DNA of 64,000 nucleotides from Parvularcula lutaonensis (GTDB lineage Bacteria > Pseudomonadota > Alphaproteobacteria > Caulobacterales > Parvularculaceae). The stretch lies in assembly GCF_014651915.1 (NCBI RefSeq), contig NZ_BMXU01000001.1, forward strand, positions 806,001 through 870,000. The letters run 5' to 3'. The position numbers and the translations under genes were made by a program. The notes below the pieces were generated by a model, which saw nothing but the letters and a program-made list of their open reading frames with translations, did no database searches and was not told the origin of the DNA. Position 1 is the first letter of the stretch, and the number at the start of each line of letters is the position of its first letter. This document shows, one piece after another, positions 8,941-17,257 of this stretch.

Positions 8941-9744
8941 CTAGCTGATATACCCGCTCGTCGGAGAGCTGGCGGCGCCATAGGTCCTGACGGGCATACG
9001 GCCTGCAAGAAAGGCTTCCCGGCCAGCTTCAACCGCGAGCTTCATCGCTCGGGCCATGCGAACGGGATCCCGGGCCTCGGCGATGGCCGTGTTCATCAGC
9101 ACACCATCACACCCGAGCTCCATCGCGATGGCGGCGTCCGACGCTGTCCCGACACCGGCATCCACGAGGACAGGCACCCGCGCCTGCTCGGCAATCAGCC
9201 GGATGTTGAGCCTGTTCTGGATTCCGAGACCGGAGCCAATCGGTGCGCCGAGCGGCATGATCGCCGCGGCGCCGGCATCTTCGAGCCGACGCGCCATCAC
9301 AGGATCGTCGGAGCAATAGACCATCACGTCAAAACCGTCCGCGATGAGGAGCTCGAGCGCATGGAGCGTCTCGACCATATCCGGATAGAGCGTGTCGGGA
9401 TCCGAGAGAACCTCGAGCTTCACGAGGTTCCAGCCGCCCGCCTCCCGCGCGAGGCGAAGGGTGCGGACAGCATCTTCCCCCGTAAAACAACCTGCGGTGT
9501 TCGGCAGGAAGGTGAAGCGGTCCGGTCTGAGATAATCGACGAGCATCGGCTCGTTCGGGTTTGAAAGGTTCACGCGGCGAACGGCAACCGTGACGATCTC
9601 CGCGCCGGCCGCCTCAGCGGCGGCGGCATTCTCGGCGTAGTCCTTGTATTTGCCCGTGCCGACGATCAGGCGTGACCGGAAAGTCCTGTCGGCCACCGTG
9701 AAACTGTCAGCGGAGCGCCGTGCTTCCCAAGATCCATCAGCCAT
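8941..9744 (-). CDS. thiG: Thiazole synthase ThiG
   Basis: ThiG condenses 1-deoxyxylulose 5-phosphate, dehydroglycine and ThiS-thiocarboxylate sulfur into the thiazole phosphate of thiamine. The 267-aa protein shows the family blocks [10 protein letters not shown] near the start, [16 protein letters not shown], the Schiff-base lysine in NLVKLEVL (Lys109), [13 protein letters not shown] and [20 protein letters not shown]. The start at 9744 is chosen because GGAGG (9751-9755) lies six bases upstream and the thiS stop is one base before it; an upstream start at 9771 would overlap thiS. It is coupled to thiS. No thiC, thiE or thiO is in the window, so the pathway is split. Confidence 0.97.
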   Translation of the reverse strand: MADGSWEARRSADSFTVADRTFRSRLIVGTGKYKDYAENAAAAEAAGAEIVTVAVRRVNLSNPNEPMLVDYLRPDRFTFLPNTAGCFTGEDAVRTLRLAREAGGWNLVKLEVLSDPDTLYPDMVETLHALELLIADGFDVMVYCSDDPVMARRLEDAGAAAIMPLGAPIGSGLGIQNRLNIRLIAEQARVPVLVDAGVGTASDAAIAMELGCDGVLMNTAIAEARDPVRMARAMKLAVEAGREAFLAGRMPVRTYGAASSPTSGYIS

Positions 9745-9745
9745 C

Positions 9746-9979
9746 TCAGCCTCCACCGACAAAGCGGACAATTTCGATCACATCGCCGTCCTGCAGCATC
9801 TGCGTGTCGAAGGACGAGCGCGCCACGATGGCCCTGTTCCGCTCGACGGCGACCTTGCCGCCCACGATTCCGAGATGAGCGAGAAGGTCTGCCACCGAGG
9901 TGCCAAGCGGCATTGCGCGGGTTTCACCATTCACGGTGACCGCGATAGGCAAATCTTTGTGGTCATTCGTTTTGCTCAT
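9746..9979 (-). CDS. thiS: Sulfur-carrier protein ThiS
   Basis: ThiS is the ubiquitin-like sulfur carrier whose C-terminal glycine is adenylated and thiocarboxylated to deliver sulfur to ThiG. The small protein (77 aa from ATG 9979; 79 aa if GTG 9985 is used) has the beta-grasp pattern [22 protein letters not shown]-like N-terminus, [13 protein letters not shown] in the middle and the diagnostic carboxy-terminus EIVRFVGGG. It precedes thiG with a one-base gap. Only 28 bp separate its start from that of divergent aroQ, so both promoters must be compact or lie within the opposite gene. Confidence 0.93.
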   Translation of the reverse strand: MSKTNDHKDLPIAVTVNGETRAMPLGTSVADLLAHLGIVGGKVAVERNRAIVARSSFDTQMLQDGDVIEIVRFVGGG

Positions 9980-10007
9980 GCTCACGGAACGCAGCTAGAA
10001 GGCCCCG

Positions 10008-10481
10008 ATGAGCACTTCAAGTGACAGCAAGACGATCGCCGTGCTGAATGGGCCGAATCTCAACCTCCTGGGGACGAGACAGCCCGAAATCTATGGTCGG
10101 CAGACCCTCGCGGATATCGAGGCGATGTGCGTCAAGCACTCGAAATCAAAGGGTTTTGACCTTCGGTTCCAGCAGACCAACATCGAGGGCGAGCTTGTCA
10201 GTATGGTGCAGGAGGCCAGGACCTGTGCCGCAGTCCTGATCAATGCAGCGGGCTATACCCACACGTCCGTCGCCTTGCTCGACGCCCTTTTGACGGTCGA
10301 CGCACCCGTTATCGAAGTGCACCTCTCAAGTCCCCATAAACGCGAGGCGATTCGCCACCGCTCGGTGATTGCACCGGCATGCACCGGCGTCATTGCTGGC
10401 TTTGGGGCGCTCAGCTATCGACTTGCTCTTGACGCTGCCATCGCACTTGTCGATGGCTCCCTTGGAATTACTGAAGGATAA
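10008..10481 (+). CDS. aroQ: 3-dehydroquinate dehydratase, type II
   Basis: AroQ converts 3-dehydroquinate to 3-dehydroshikimate in the shikimate pathway. The 157-aa length fits the dodecameric type II enzyme. Hallmarks are the N-terminal VLNGPNLNLLGTRQPEIYG (active-site lid with catalytic Tyr), FRFQQTNIEGELV-like QTNIEGELV, INAAGYTHTSVAL and the catalytic-His segment EVHLSSPHKREAIRHRS. AGAAGG lies six bases before ATG 10008. It begins a tight plus-strand run with accB (5 nt later), accC and pgsA; the aroQ-accB-accC arrangement is a familiar proteobacterial operon. Confidence 0.97.
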   Translation: MSTSSDSKTIAVLNGPNLNLLGTRQPEIYGRQTLADIEAMCVKHSKSKGFDLRFQQTNIEGELVSMVQEARTCAAVLINAAGYTHTSVALLDALLTVDAPVIEVHLSSPHKREAIRHRSVIAPACTGVIAGFGALSYRLALDAAIALVDGSLGITEG

Positions 10482-10486
10482 GAAGA

Positions 10487-10960
10487 ATGGCGAAAGGCCT
10501 CGACGACGACCTCGCGATTGTTCGCGAGCTGGCGAATGTGCTGAACGAGACGGGTCTGACGGAAGTCGAAATGGAACGCGGTGGCCTGAAGCTGCGCGTT
10601 GCCCGTCAGTCTCAGAACACCTTCATCGAAGCGCCCCAGCCCATGCAGGCATCACCGGCACCGGCTGCAGCGGCCCCGGCCGCAGCCCCCGCTCCCGAGG
10701 CGCCGGCGGCCATCGCCTCGAAAGGGGAAGTGGTGCGTTCGCCGATGGTTGGCACGGCCTATCTCGCCCCCTCACCGGGCGCGGACAACTTCATCTCCGT
10801 CGGCGACATGGTGAAGGCCGGCCAGACGCTCCTGATCGTTGAAGCCATGAAGACGATGAACGAGATCAAGGCGCCGCGTGATGGCAAGGTGATCGAAATC
10901 CTGGCGCGCAACGCGGAGCCCGTGGAGTTTGACGAGCCGCTCGTGATCCTCGAGGCCTGA
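10487..10960 (+). CDS. accB: Biotin carboxyl carrier protein of acetyl-CoA carboxylase
   Basis: BCCP carries the biotin that shuttles CO2 between biotin carboxylase (AccC) and the carboxyltransferase in malonyl-CoA formation for fatty acids. The 157-aa protein has an N-terminal helical domain that binds AccC ([22 protein letters not shown]), an Ala/Pro linker (about 48-78), and a biotinyl domain with the thumb-containing [17 protein letters not shown] and the biotinylation site EAMKTMN, where Lys122 is modified. It starts 5 nt after aroQ with GGATAAGAAG as ribosome site and is followed 5 nt later by accC. Confidence 0.98.
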   Translation: MAKGLDDDLAIVRELANVLNETGLTEVEMERGGLKLRVARQSQNTFIEAPQPMQASPAPAAAAPAAAPAPEAPAAIASKGEVVRSPMVGTAYLAPSPGADNFISVGDMVKAGQTLLIVEAMKTMNEIKAPRDGKVIEILARNAEPVEFDEPLVILEA

Positions 10961-10965
10961 GCCCG

Positions 10966-12318
10966 ATGTTCAAGAAAGTCCTGATTGCCAACCGCGGTGA
11001 GATCGCCCTGCGCGTTCACCGCGCGTGCCGCGAACTCGGCATCAACACGGTCGCCGTCCACTCGACAGCCGATTCGAAGGCGATGCATGTGCGCATGGCC
11101 GATGAGAGTGTCTGCATCGGCCCACCGCCTGCGAAAGACAGCTATCTGAACATCGCTGCCATCCTGTCGGCGGCGGAGATCACAGGCGCGGACGCGATCC
11201 ATCCCGGCTACGGCTTCCTGTCGGAGAACGCCCGTTTCGCGGAGATCGTGAAGGCCCACGGCATCACCTTCATCGGTCCGTCTGCGGAGCATATTCGTAC
11301 CATGGGCGACAAGATCGCCGCCAAGAAGGCCGTCGGGGAGCTTGGCATCCCTCTCGTTCCGGGTTCGGACGGTGCGCTGTCGAGCATCGACGAAGCGCGC
11401 GAGGCGGCGAAGGCCATCGGCTATCCGGCGCTGATCAAGGCCGCGGCTGGTGGCGGCGGGCGCGGCATGAAGCTGGTCGAGGACGAAAGCCAGCTCGAAC
11501 AGCAGCTCCAGGCCGCGAGCCAGGAAGCGGAAGCTGCCTTCGGTGACGGCTCGGTCTACATTGAACGCTACCTCAAGACGCCGCGTCACATCGAGATCCA
11601 GATCGCCGCCGACAGCCACGGCAATGTCGTGCACCTTGGCGAGCGTGACTGCTCTCTCCAGCGCCGGAACCAGAAAGTCCTCGAAGAGGCGCCCTCGCCG
11701 GTTCTGACGCCCGAACAGCGGGCCGAGATCGGTGAGACCACCCGCAAGGCGATCGAGGGTCTCGGCTATCTCGGCGTTGGTACGGTGGAGTACCTCTATG
11801 AAAACGGCGAGTTCTTCTTCATCGAAATGAACACGCGCCTACAGGTTGAACATCCGGTTACGGAGCATGTGACCGGCATCGACCTCGTCCGTGAACAGAT
11901 CTCGATCGCCGCGGGCAATCCTTTGTCCTTCAAGCAGGAGGACGTCAAGATCCAAGGGCACGCGATCGAATGCCGGATCAACGCCGAAGATCCCAAGACT
12001 TTCGTTCCCTCACCGGGCAAGATCAAGGAGTTCCATGCTCCCGGCGGTCTCGGCGTGCGTTTCGATTCGGCGGTCTATGATGGCTACGACATCCCGCCAT
12101 TCTACGATTCCATGATCGGGAAGCTGATCGTCTTCGGGGACAATCGCGAACTGGTGCTCAACCGTCTCCGCCGCGCGCTTGAAGAAACCGTGCTCGCCGG
12201 GATCAAAACGACCATCCCGCTGTTCGAAGAACTGCTGGACGAGCCTGAGTTCCAGCGCGGTGACTACCACATTCACTGGCTGGGCGAATGGCTCGCCCGT
12301 CAGGAAGAGGAGACGTGA
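10966..12318 (+). CDS. accC: Biotin carboxylase subunit of acetyl-CoA carboxylase
   Basis: AccC uses ATP and bicarbonate to carboxylate the biotin on BCCP. The 450-aa length is typical. The ATP-grasp features are intact: N-terminal [23 protein letters not shown], glycine-rich lid [49 protein letters not shown], and the active-site [16 protein letters not shown]. It follows accB directly, and its TGA overlaps the ATG of pgsA by one base, implying translational coupling of fatty-acid and phospholipid synthesis genes. Confidence 0.98.
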   Translation: MFKKVLIANRGEIALRVHRACRELGINTVAVHSTADSKAMHVRMADESVCIGPPPAKDSYLNIAAILSAAEITGADAIHPGYGFLSENARFAEIVKAHGITFIGPSAEHIRTMGDKIAAKKAVGELGIPLVPGSDGALSSIDEAREAAKAIGYPALIKAAAGGGGRGMKLVEDESQLEQQLQAASQEAEAAFGDGSVYIERYLKTPRHIEIQIAADSHGNVVHLGERDCSLQRRNQKVLEEAPSPVLTPEQRAEIGETTRKAIEGLGYLGVGTVEYLYENGEFFFIEMNTRLQVEHPVTEHVTGIDLVREQISIAAGNPLSFKQEDVKIQGHAIECRINAEDPKTFVPSPGKIKEFHAPGGLGVRFDSAVYDGYDIPPFYDSMIGKLIVFGDNRELVLNRLRRALEETVLAGIKTTIPLFEELLDEPEFQRGDYHIHWLGEWLARQEEET

Positions 12319-12860
12319 TGACGCTTGCCAACAGGCTGACCCTCCTCCGCGCCGGCCTGGTGCTCCCTTACGCGGCGCTCGCGCTGTCCGGGGAACGCCT
12401 CGTTGCAGGCATCCTCTTCGCCATTGCAGCGGCCACCGACCTCCTCGACGGCTATGCAGCGCGGCGGATGAAGGAGGAGACAGCCCTTGGCAAGGTCCTC
12501 GACCCGATCGCGGACAAGATGTTGACCATCACGGCGCTGATCGTGCTGGTCGCCATGGGGACGCTGTCCGGCTGGATGCTGGCGGCGGTGATCATCATCG
12601 CCATGCGCGAGCTTTGGGTCTCTGGCCTGCGTGAAGGCCTGATCGCAGGCGGCGGCGAGCTTCCTGTCTCGAACCTCGCCAAGGCAAAGACGGCAACGCA
12701 GCTACTTTCGCTCTTCATTCTGACGCTGGGCGACTCGGTGATCGGCTACGGCCTGTTCTGGGCCTCTGCGCTCCTCACCCTAGTCACGGGCTATCAATAC
12801 ACTGCCGTCACCTTCCGGGTCCTCAATCTCGGTGCCGAGGAGCAGTCCAATAATCCGTAA
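12318..12860 (+). CDS. pgsA: CDP-diacylglycerol-glycerol-3-phosphate 3-phosphatidyltransferase
   Basis: PgsA makes phosphatidylglycerol phosphate from CDP-diacylglycerol and glycerol 3-phosphate in the inner membrane. The 180-aa protein begins [21 protein letters not shown] and carries the CDP-alcohol phosphotransferase motif as DG-YAARR-(8)-G-KVL-D-PIA-D (about residues 44-66), with four further hydrophobic segments. The start is the ATG overlapping the accC stop (TGATG); an in-frame start 30 bases upstream would lie inside accC. Its last 38 bases overlap the convergent nitroreductase gene. A close relative of the family (PgsA versus cardiolipin-type synthase) cannot be fully excluded, but size and N-terminus favour PgsA. 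Confidence 0.92.
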   Translation: MTLANRLTLLRAGLVLPYAALALSGERLVAGILFAIAAATDLLDGYAARRMKEETALGKVLDPIADKMLTITALIVLVAMGTLSGWMLAAVIIIAMRELWVSGLREGLIAGGGELPVSNLAKAKTATQLLSLFILTLGDSVIGYGLFWASALLTLVTGYQYTAVTFRVLNLGAEEQSNNP

Positions 12861-13485
12861 GGGCTGACGCCTCGATCCGCGGGCGCTCCTTCGGCGCTTC
12901 GGTCGCTGTCCCGATATAGAGGAAGCCCACCACGCGTTCGTGGTCGGCAAGGCCAAGTGCGCTGCGGACATGATCGTCATAGGCGTACCACTCCGTCAGC
13001 CACTGGGCGCCATATCCGGCAGCCCCGGCAGCGATAAGGAGATTCTGCGCTACGGCTCCGGCAGTCAGGATCTGCTCCCATTCAGGTGTCTTGTGGGCGA
13101 TATCGACCTTGCTGATAACCGCGACCACCAGAGGCGCGCGTTCGAAGCGGCTCCGCTCGATCTCCAACGCCTCGTCCGTGGCTTCTCCTTTCTGCTGCTG
13201 GAATGCCTGGACCAGAACGTCCCCGAACGCCCTGCGCGCCTCGCCCTCAAACACGAGGAACCTGAAAGGGTGCACGCGGCGGTGGTCCGGCACGCGAGCA
13301 GCCATGGCGAGGAGCGCGTCACGCTCTTCCGGCGACGGCCCCGGCTCCCCGAGCTGCGCGGCTGTCAGGGAGCGGCGCAGCGCAAGGTAGCGAAGGGTCT
13401 CTTCCTTCAGCTCCGGCTTCGGAAGCTCGTCACCGAGCTGGGGTTGTGCGGGCAGGTGTTTCGGCCAATCGGACATGGCGGCCAT
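12823..13485 (-). CDS. Nitroreductase-family protein
   Basis: This predicted FMN-dependent NAD(P)H oxidoreductase of the nitroreductase/RutE-YdjA type has about 220 aa. Supporting blocks are LRYLALRRSLTAAQLGEPGPS and RVPDHRRVHPFRFLV (the RRS and PD-RR-HPFRF segments bind flavin phosphate), ILTAGAVAQNLLIAAGAAGYGAQWLT and ERVVGFLYIGT. The start is uncertain: ATG 13485 and 13476 both lack a clear Shine-Dalgarno, and TTG 13503 sits too close to an AGGAG. It lies 23 bases downstream of the FtsA-like gene on the same strand, in the place where ftsZ normally follows ftsA. Its 3' end overlaps pgsA by 38 bp in a convergent arrangement. Confidence 0.85.
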   Translation of the reverse strand: MAAMSDWPKHLPAQPQLGDELPKPELKEETLRYLALRRSLTAAQLGEPGPSPEERDALLAMAARVPDHRRVHPFRFLVFEGEARRAFGDVLVQAFQQQKGEATDEALEIERSRFERAPLVVAVISKVDIAHKTPEWEQILTAGAVAQNLLIAAGAAGYGAQWLTEWYAYDDHVRSALGLADHERVVGFLYIGTATEAPKERPRIEASALTDYWTAPRHRD

Positions 13486-13508
13486 GTAGGGCGAAGCGGG
13501 CAAAGCTC

Positions 13509-14558
13509 CTAGAAGTTCCGCCGGAGCCAGGCGAGAACACCGCTCTTCTCTCTGGGTTTTGACAGGTGGAGCGCTGTCGCTGCCGTCCGGGGGATCGCGC
13601 CCGCGGCCAGCATCGACGCGCCCTTGGCAAAGGCGAGGATTGCAGGATCGGTCTTTTCGAGGGCGAGACCGGGACCCTGAACCGCTATTCCTTGTGCATG
13701 GAACGCCTCTTCCACCGGCGGCGCGATAGGCAATCCGAGCAGGATCACCCGCGATGCATCGATCCCTGCCGCCTTGGCGATTGTCGCTGTCCTTTGCGCG
13801 AGCTCCTCGAGGCGTGCGACAGCGACGAGGGAGGCTTCCTCCCGGCCCTGCTGCACCCGGCCGAGCACCATTTGGCGCGCAAGCTTCGCGGCCTCGTCAT
13901 CGGGGATCCCGAAGGTCACGGCGAGATCGGCTTCGATATGTCCCGCCCCGACCCGGAAGACCGAGGAACGCGAGGGTGCCTCGTCCCGGAAGGCGATGAT
14001 CTTGGTATGCCAGCGATCGACGAGGATAACCGGCAGGCTTACCTCATTCGCAAGCCTGAGGCTCGCGGCGGCGGCCTCCTCGAGCGGCAGGACGCCGGCG
14101 AGCGTCATCCCCGCTTCCTTCGTCACCCGTTCGAGCTGCGCAAGGAGGGAGAGCGGACTCAGGAACGCCGTGACCTCGACCTCAAGCGACTGCGCAGCCT
14201 TGCCGACCGCAGACCCCTTGGCCTCCTCGCCATCGAGCAGGATGCGCGACGGCTCGGCCGAGACGACGGCCCGGCCCTCCGCACCAGCCCTGCCAAGGGC
14301 TGCCTCGAGGGCGTCGGATATGTCGTTCTGGGTGACTTGCCGTCCGACGGTCGATTGCACGCGCAGGGTCTGGCAACTGGTCGCGCTCAGCGGCAGGCAG
14401 GCGACGACTGGCCCCTCCGCATCGAAATCCCTCAGGATCTCGCCAGCGGACGCCTTCAACGTCCCCTTCCGACCGAACAGGCTCGGCGCGGTGGGCCATG
14501 CGCCACCGCCGCCGTCATAGGCGGTGAGTGCGTCGCTCAGGAACAGCGTGCCGGTCAC
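13509..14558 (-). CDS. ftsA: Divergent FtsA-like protein lacking actin-ATPase motifs
   Basis: By position (after ftsQ) and pattern this is the FtsA slot. FtsA is an actin-fold protein that tethers FtsZ to the membrane. The 349-aa protein, started at GTG 14558, is 60-90 residues short of usual FtsA. The 1C region is recognisable (CLPLSATSCQTL, VTQNDISDAL, 55-85), as are domain 2 segments (FLSPLSLLAQLERVTKEAGMTLAGVLPLEEAAAASL, FRVGAGHIEADLAVTFGI) and a C-terminal membrane-targeting helix, GVLAWLRRNF. The ATP-binding motifs are gone: no N-terminal DIG phosphate-1 loop, LVDRWHTK (179-186) where DIGGGT belongs, and LLGLPIAP where TGGA belongs. The frame also runs upstream inside ftsQ, but that part looks like shadow sequence. 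It is probably a pseudo-ATPase; assignment rests on synteny plus partial motifs. Confidence 0.72.
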   Translation of the reverse strand: MTGTLFLSDALTAYDGGGGAWPTAPSLFGRKGTLKASAGEILRDFDAEGPVVACLPLSATSCQTLRVQSTVGRQVTQNDISDALEAALGRAGAEGRAVVSAEPSRILLDGEEAKGSAVGKAAQSLEVEVTAFLSPLSLLAQLERVTKEAGMTLAGVLPLEEAAAASLRLANEVSLPVILVDRWHTKIIAFRDEAPSRSSVFRVGAGHIEADLAVTFGIPDDEAAKLARQMVLGRVQQGREEASLVAVARLEELAQRTATIAKAAGIDASRVILLGLPIAPPVEEAFHAQGIAVQGPGLALEKTDPAILAFAKGASMLAAGAIPRTAATALHLSKPREKSGVLAWLRRNF

Positions 14559-14568
14559 GGGGATCGCG

Positions 14569-15465
14569 TCACTTCTCCTTGGGCTTGTAGTAAGCCCATT
14601 CGGGATCGCGAAGGTCGATGTAGTCAAGGGTCGCTGCCAGTGAGCCTGTCCCTGCCTCGAGGCTGTCGAGCCGGGCAAGTGCGGCTGCAACATTGTCCTC
14701 GGGCAACTTGGCCACGAAGCCATTGCGGAAGCGGATGTCGAAGCGGCGTCCGCCGACGACCTGGATGCCGGCGGTTCGGGCGAAGAGCACCGGATGCCTG
14801 CGCAGCATCGCCATGAAAGCGGTCGCCTCGCCGGGGTTGTCGGTCCCCGAGATCGTCAGGAGCTCCGTATGCTGGGTCACATCTGCAGGACGGATGATGG
14901 CGCCGCTCTCGTCGATCACGAAGAACTCTCCGTCAGCATTCTGATAGAGCGCTTTCGGAGAACGTTCGATCACTGATATATGGATCGTGTTCGGAAGAAG
15001 CTTCGTCACTGCTGCGTGCTTGACCGGACCGAGAGCCTCGATCGCATCGCGCAGCTCGGAGGCGCTGAGCAGAGGCAGCGGACGGCCGATAATGCTTCCG
15101 GCCTTGTCATCGCGGAGGGCTGTCATGACCTCGCGGGTGGTGAGGCTCTCGCCGCCCTTGATGGTCACCTGCATCACGTTGAGGCCAAGCCCGCGGGCCG
15201 CCTGCTCGGGCATCGCGGCGATCTTTGCAGGAATGGTCCGCATCTGGCCGGAAAACACCGTATAGAGAAAAGCGAGAAGCGCCGCTGCGATCAACGCGAG
15301 AAACGCGCCCTGGAGCGCGGCCGTCGCCATCACGGCGCCGCCCTGATCGAGCCTGGCGCCGATCTGCTCCATCGTCCCCATCTGCCGCCGCGTGACGCGA
15401 CGGCGCGGGGCCGCTTTCTTCTTCGCAGGAGCCTTGCGGCTTTTCTTTGCAGCTACCTTCGGCAC
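14569..15465 (-). CDS. ftsQ: Cell division protein FtsQ
   Basis: FtsQ is the bitopic divisome scaffold that recruits FtsB/FtsL and later proteins. It has a basic cytoplasmic tail (KKSRKAPAKKKAAPRRR), one membrane span (AALQGAFLALIAAALLAFLYTVF), a periplasmic POTRA domain (LNVMQVTIKGGESLTTREVMTAL, ALGPVKHAAVTKLLPNTIHISVIERSPKALY) and the FtsQ beta domain ending YIDLRDPEWAYYKPK. I place the start at GTG 15465, giving a 13-bp overlap with ddl; GTG 15486 and 15492 are alternatives, none with a strong Shine-Dalgarno. Unlike the downstream FtsA-like protein, all expected domains are present. Confidence 0.92.
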   Translation of the reverse strand: MPKVAAKKSRKAPAKKKAAPRRRVTRRQMGTMEQIGARLDQGGAVMATAALQGAFLALIAAALLAFLYTVFSGQMRTIPAKIAAMPEQAARGLGLNVMQVTIKGGESLTTREVMTALRDDKAGSIIGRPLPLLSASELRDAIEALGPVKHAAVTKLLPNTIHISVIERSPKALYQNADGEFFVIDESGAIIRPADVTQHTELLTISGTDNPGEATAFMAMLRRHPVLFARTAGIQVVGGRRFDIRFRNGFVAKLPEDNVAAALARLDSLEAGTGSLAATLDYIDLRDPEWAYYKPKEK

Positions 15466-16376
15466 GAGGCGTCTTCGACCATCCACTGGCACAGCTCTGC
15501 GAAGCTGATCCCGCGGTGCGCGGCCTGCTCCGACGCGAGCGAAGTTGGTGTCATCCCAGGTTGTGTATTCACTTCCAGGATAAACAGGCCGTTAACCCCA
15601 AGCTCCGGGTTCCAGCGGAAATCCACCCGGGAAAGACCGCGGCAGCCAAGGACCTGCCCCGCGCGCTGGGCCATGATGAGGGCCTCGGTGGTGATCTCGC
15701 CAGGGATCTCGGCCGGAATGACGTGGGGCGCGGCGTTCGAGGAGTACTTCGCCTCGTAGTCGTAGAACTCGGCCTTGATCTCGGTTACGGCGAGGGGCTC
15801 GTCGCCTTTGAGTGCCACAGTCAGCTCATGGCCGGGAATATAGGTCTCGATGATGGCACGGCCGTGATAGACCTCATCCATGAGAAGATCTGGCCGCGGC
15901 GCGGGTTCGCTCTCCTCACGGACAATCACCACACCGAAGGTCGAGCCCTCGGCCACCGGCTTCAGGACATAGGGCACAGGCATGGGGTGCTTCCCGACCA
16001 ACTCATCCGTGCGCACCACCCGGCCTTGAGGCACGCGCAGGCCAGCGGCGTCGAGGATCTCCTTGGTCTTGTCCTTGTCCATGCACAGCGCTGAGGTCAG
16101 GCAGCCGGAATGGGTGTAGGGAATGCCCATCATTTCCAGCATACCCTGCACCGTGCCGTCCTCGCCGAAGGGACCATGCAGCGCGTTGAAAACGACGTCA
16201 GGCCCCTGCCCGCCGAAGCTGTTCCTGATCTGACGATCCACCTCGCGGGTCACGTCGACGGCTTCGACCTCGTAACCAGCCGTTTTCAGCGCTTCATACG
16301 CCGTCTTGCCTGAGACGAGGCTGACCCCTTTCTCCGAAGAGAAGCCACCCATCAGCACAAGGACTTTCTTGGTCAT
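15453..16376 (-). CDS. ddl: D-alanine-D-alanine ligase
   Basis: Ddl joins two D-alanines for the peptidoglycan pentapeptide. The 307-aa ATP-grasp enzyme begins MTKKVLVLMGGFSSEKGVSLVSGKT (glycine-rich substrate loop with catalytic Glu and Ser). It has NALHGPFGEDGTVQGMLEMMGIPYTHSG, the ATP-grasp PYVLKPVAEGSTFGV, and the metal site VDFRWN with ILEVNTQPGMTPTSL. The ATG at 16376 overlaps the murB stop as ATGA. It is a canonical member of the minus-strand dcw operon. Confidence 0.97.
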   Translation of the reverse strand: MTKKVLVLMGGFSSEKGVSLVSGKTAYEALKTAGYEVEAVDVTREVDRQIRNSFGGQGPDVVFNALHGPFGEDGTVQGMLEMMGIPYTHSGCLTSALCMDKDKTKEILDAAGLRVPQGRVVRTDELVGKHPMPVPYVLKPVAEGSTFGVVIVREESEPAPRPDLLMDEVYHGRAIIETYIPGHELTVALKGDEPLAVTEIKAEFYDYEAKYSSNAAPHVIPAEIPGEITTEALIMAQRAGQVLGCRGLSRVDFRWNPELGVNGLFILEVNTQPGMTPTSLASEQAAHRGISFAELCQWMVEDASCRR

Positions 16377-17257
16377 GCGGGCCTCCCGAGGCGCTTGATT
16401 TCCCATTCGAGCTCATAGCCGAGCTGAGCACGGACATCTGACCTGATGCTTTCGCCCAGGGATTCGAGGTCTGCAGCGGTCGCTTTTCCGCGATTGATCA
16501 TAAAGTTGGCGTGAAGCTCCGACATCATCGCATCGCCGACGACGCGGCCGCGCCCGCCAACGGCGTCCACTGACTGCCATGCCGAGCGGCCGCCCGACAC
16601 GCCAGGGTCAGGGTTCTTGAAGGTCGAGCCGCCCGTTTTCTCACGGATCGGCTGGGTCGCTTCGCGCTTGGCCATGATCTCGTCGATCTTGGCCAGTTCT
16701 TCCTCGGCGATACCCTTCCGGGCTTCGTAGGTCGCCTCGATGAGGACGAGATCGTCGGGCACGTCTGAATGGCGGTAGCGGAAGTTCATGTCCTCCGCCG
16801 TCAGCGTCACGATGCGGCCCTTTCGGTCGATGGCGCGCCCGCTGACGAAATGATCTTTCGTCTCGCCGCCATAGGCGCCGGCGTTCATCTTCATCGCGCC
16901 ACCGATGGTACCCGGTATGCCGACATAGAAAGTGAGGCCCGCAAGCCCTGCCTTCGCCGCTTCCTTCGCGACCTTGGCATCGAGTGCTGCAGCACCGGCC
17001 GTGACCTTCGATCCGTCCACGGAAACCTTGCCGAAGCCCGGGCCGAGGCGGATGACCGTGCCTTCGATCCCGCCATCCCTGACGATGAGGTTCGAACCCA
17101 CGCCAACAATTGTCAGAGGCTCCTTATCAGGTAGCTCGCGCAGGATCCCTGCGAGGTCTTCTTCCGAATTGGGAAGATACAGCCTGTCCGCGGGCCCACC
17201 GACACGAAGCCATGTGTAAGGCGCCAGCGGCGCGTTCTTCATCAGGCGCACGGTCAT
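16373..17257 (-). CDS. murB: UDP-N-acetylenolpyruvoylglucosamine reductase
   Basis: MurB reduces UDP-GlcNAc-enolpyruvate to UDP-MurNAc using FAD and NADPH. The 294-aa length is that of the shorter type II-like enzymes. Visible signatures are TWLRVGGPADRLYLP, LTIVGVGSNLIVRDGGI (FAD binding), the glycine-rich GIPGTIGGAMKMNAGAYGGE, FRYRHSDVP, and the active-site GGSTFKNPDPG. The ATG overlaps the stop of the upstream 60-aa membrane-protein gene (ATGA), and its own stop overlaps ddl. Confidence 0.97.
   Translation of the reverse strand: MTVRLMKNAPLAPYTWLRVGGPADRLYLPNSEEDLAGILRELPDKEPLTIVGVGSNLIVRDGGIEGTVIRLGPGFGKVSVDGSKVTAGAAALDAKVAKEAAKAGLAGLTFYVGIPGTIGGAMKMNAGAYGGETKDHFVSGRAIDRKGRIVTLTAEDMNFRYRHSDVPDDLVLIEATYEARKGIAEEELAKIDEIMAKREATQPIREKTGGSTFKNPDPGVSGGRSAWQSVDAVGGRGRVVGDAMMSELHANFMINRGKATAADLESLGESIRSDVRAQLGYELEWEIKRLGRPA

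Noticed and set aside
14559-14723. N-terminal extension of the FtsA-like protein
   Set aside because: Lies in ftsQ in another frame, Pro/Ser/Arg-rich and without a DIG motif, so it does not restore the missing FtsA domain. I also looked for a frameshift into a neighbouring frame that would supply the motif and saw none.
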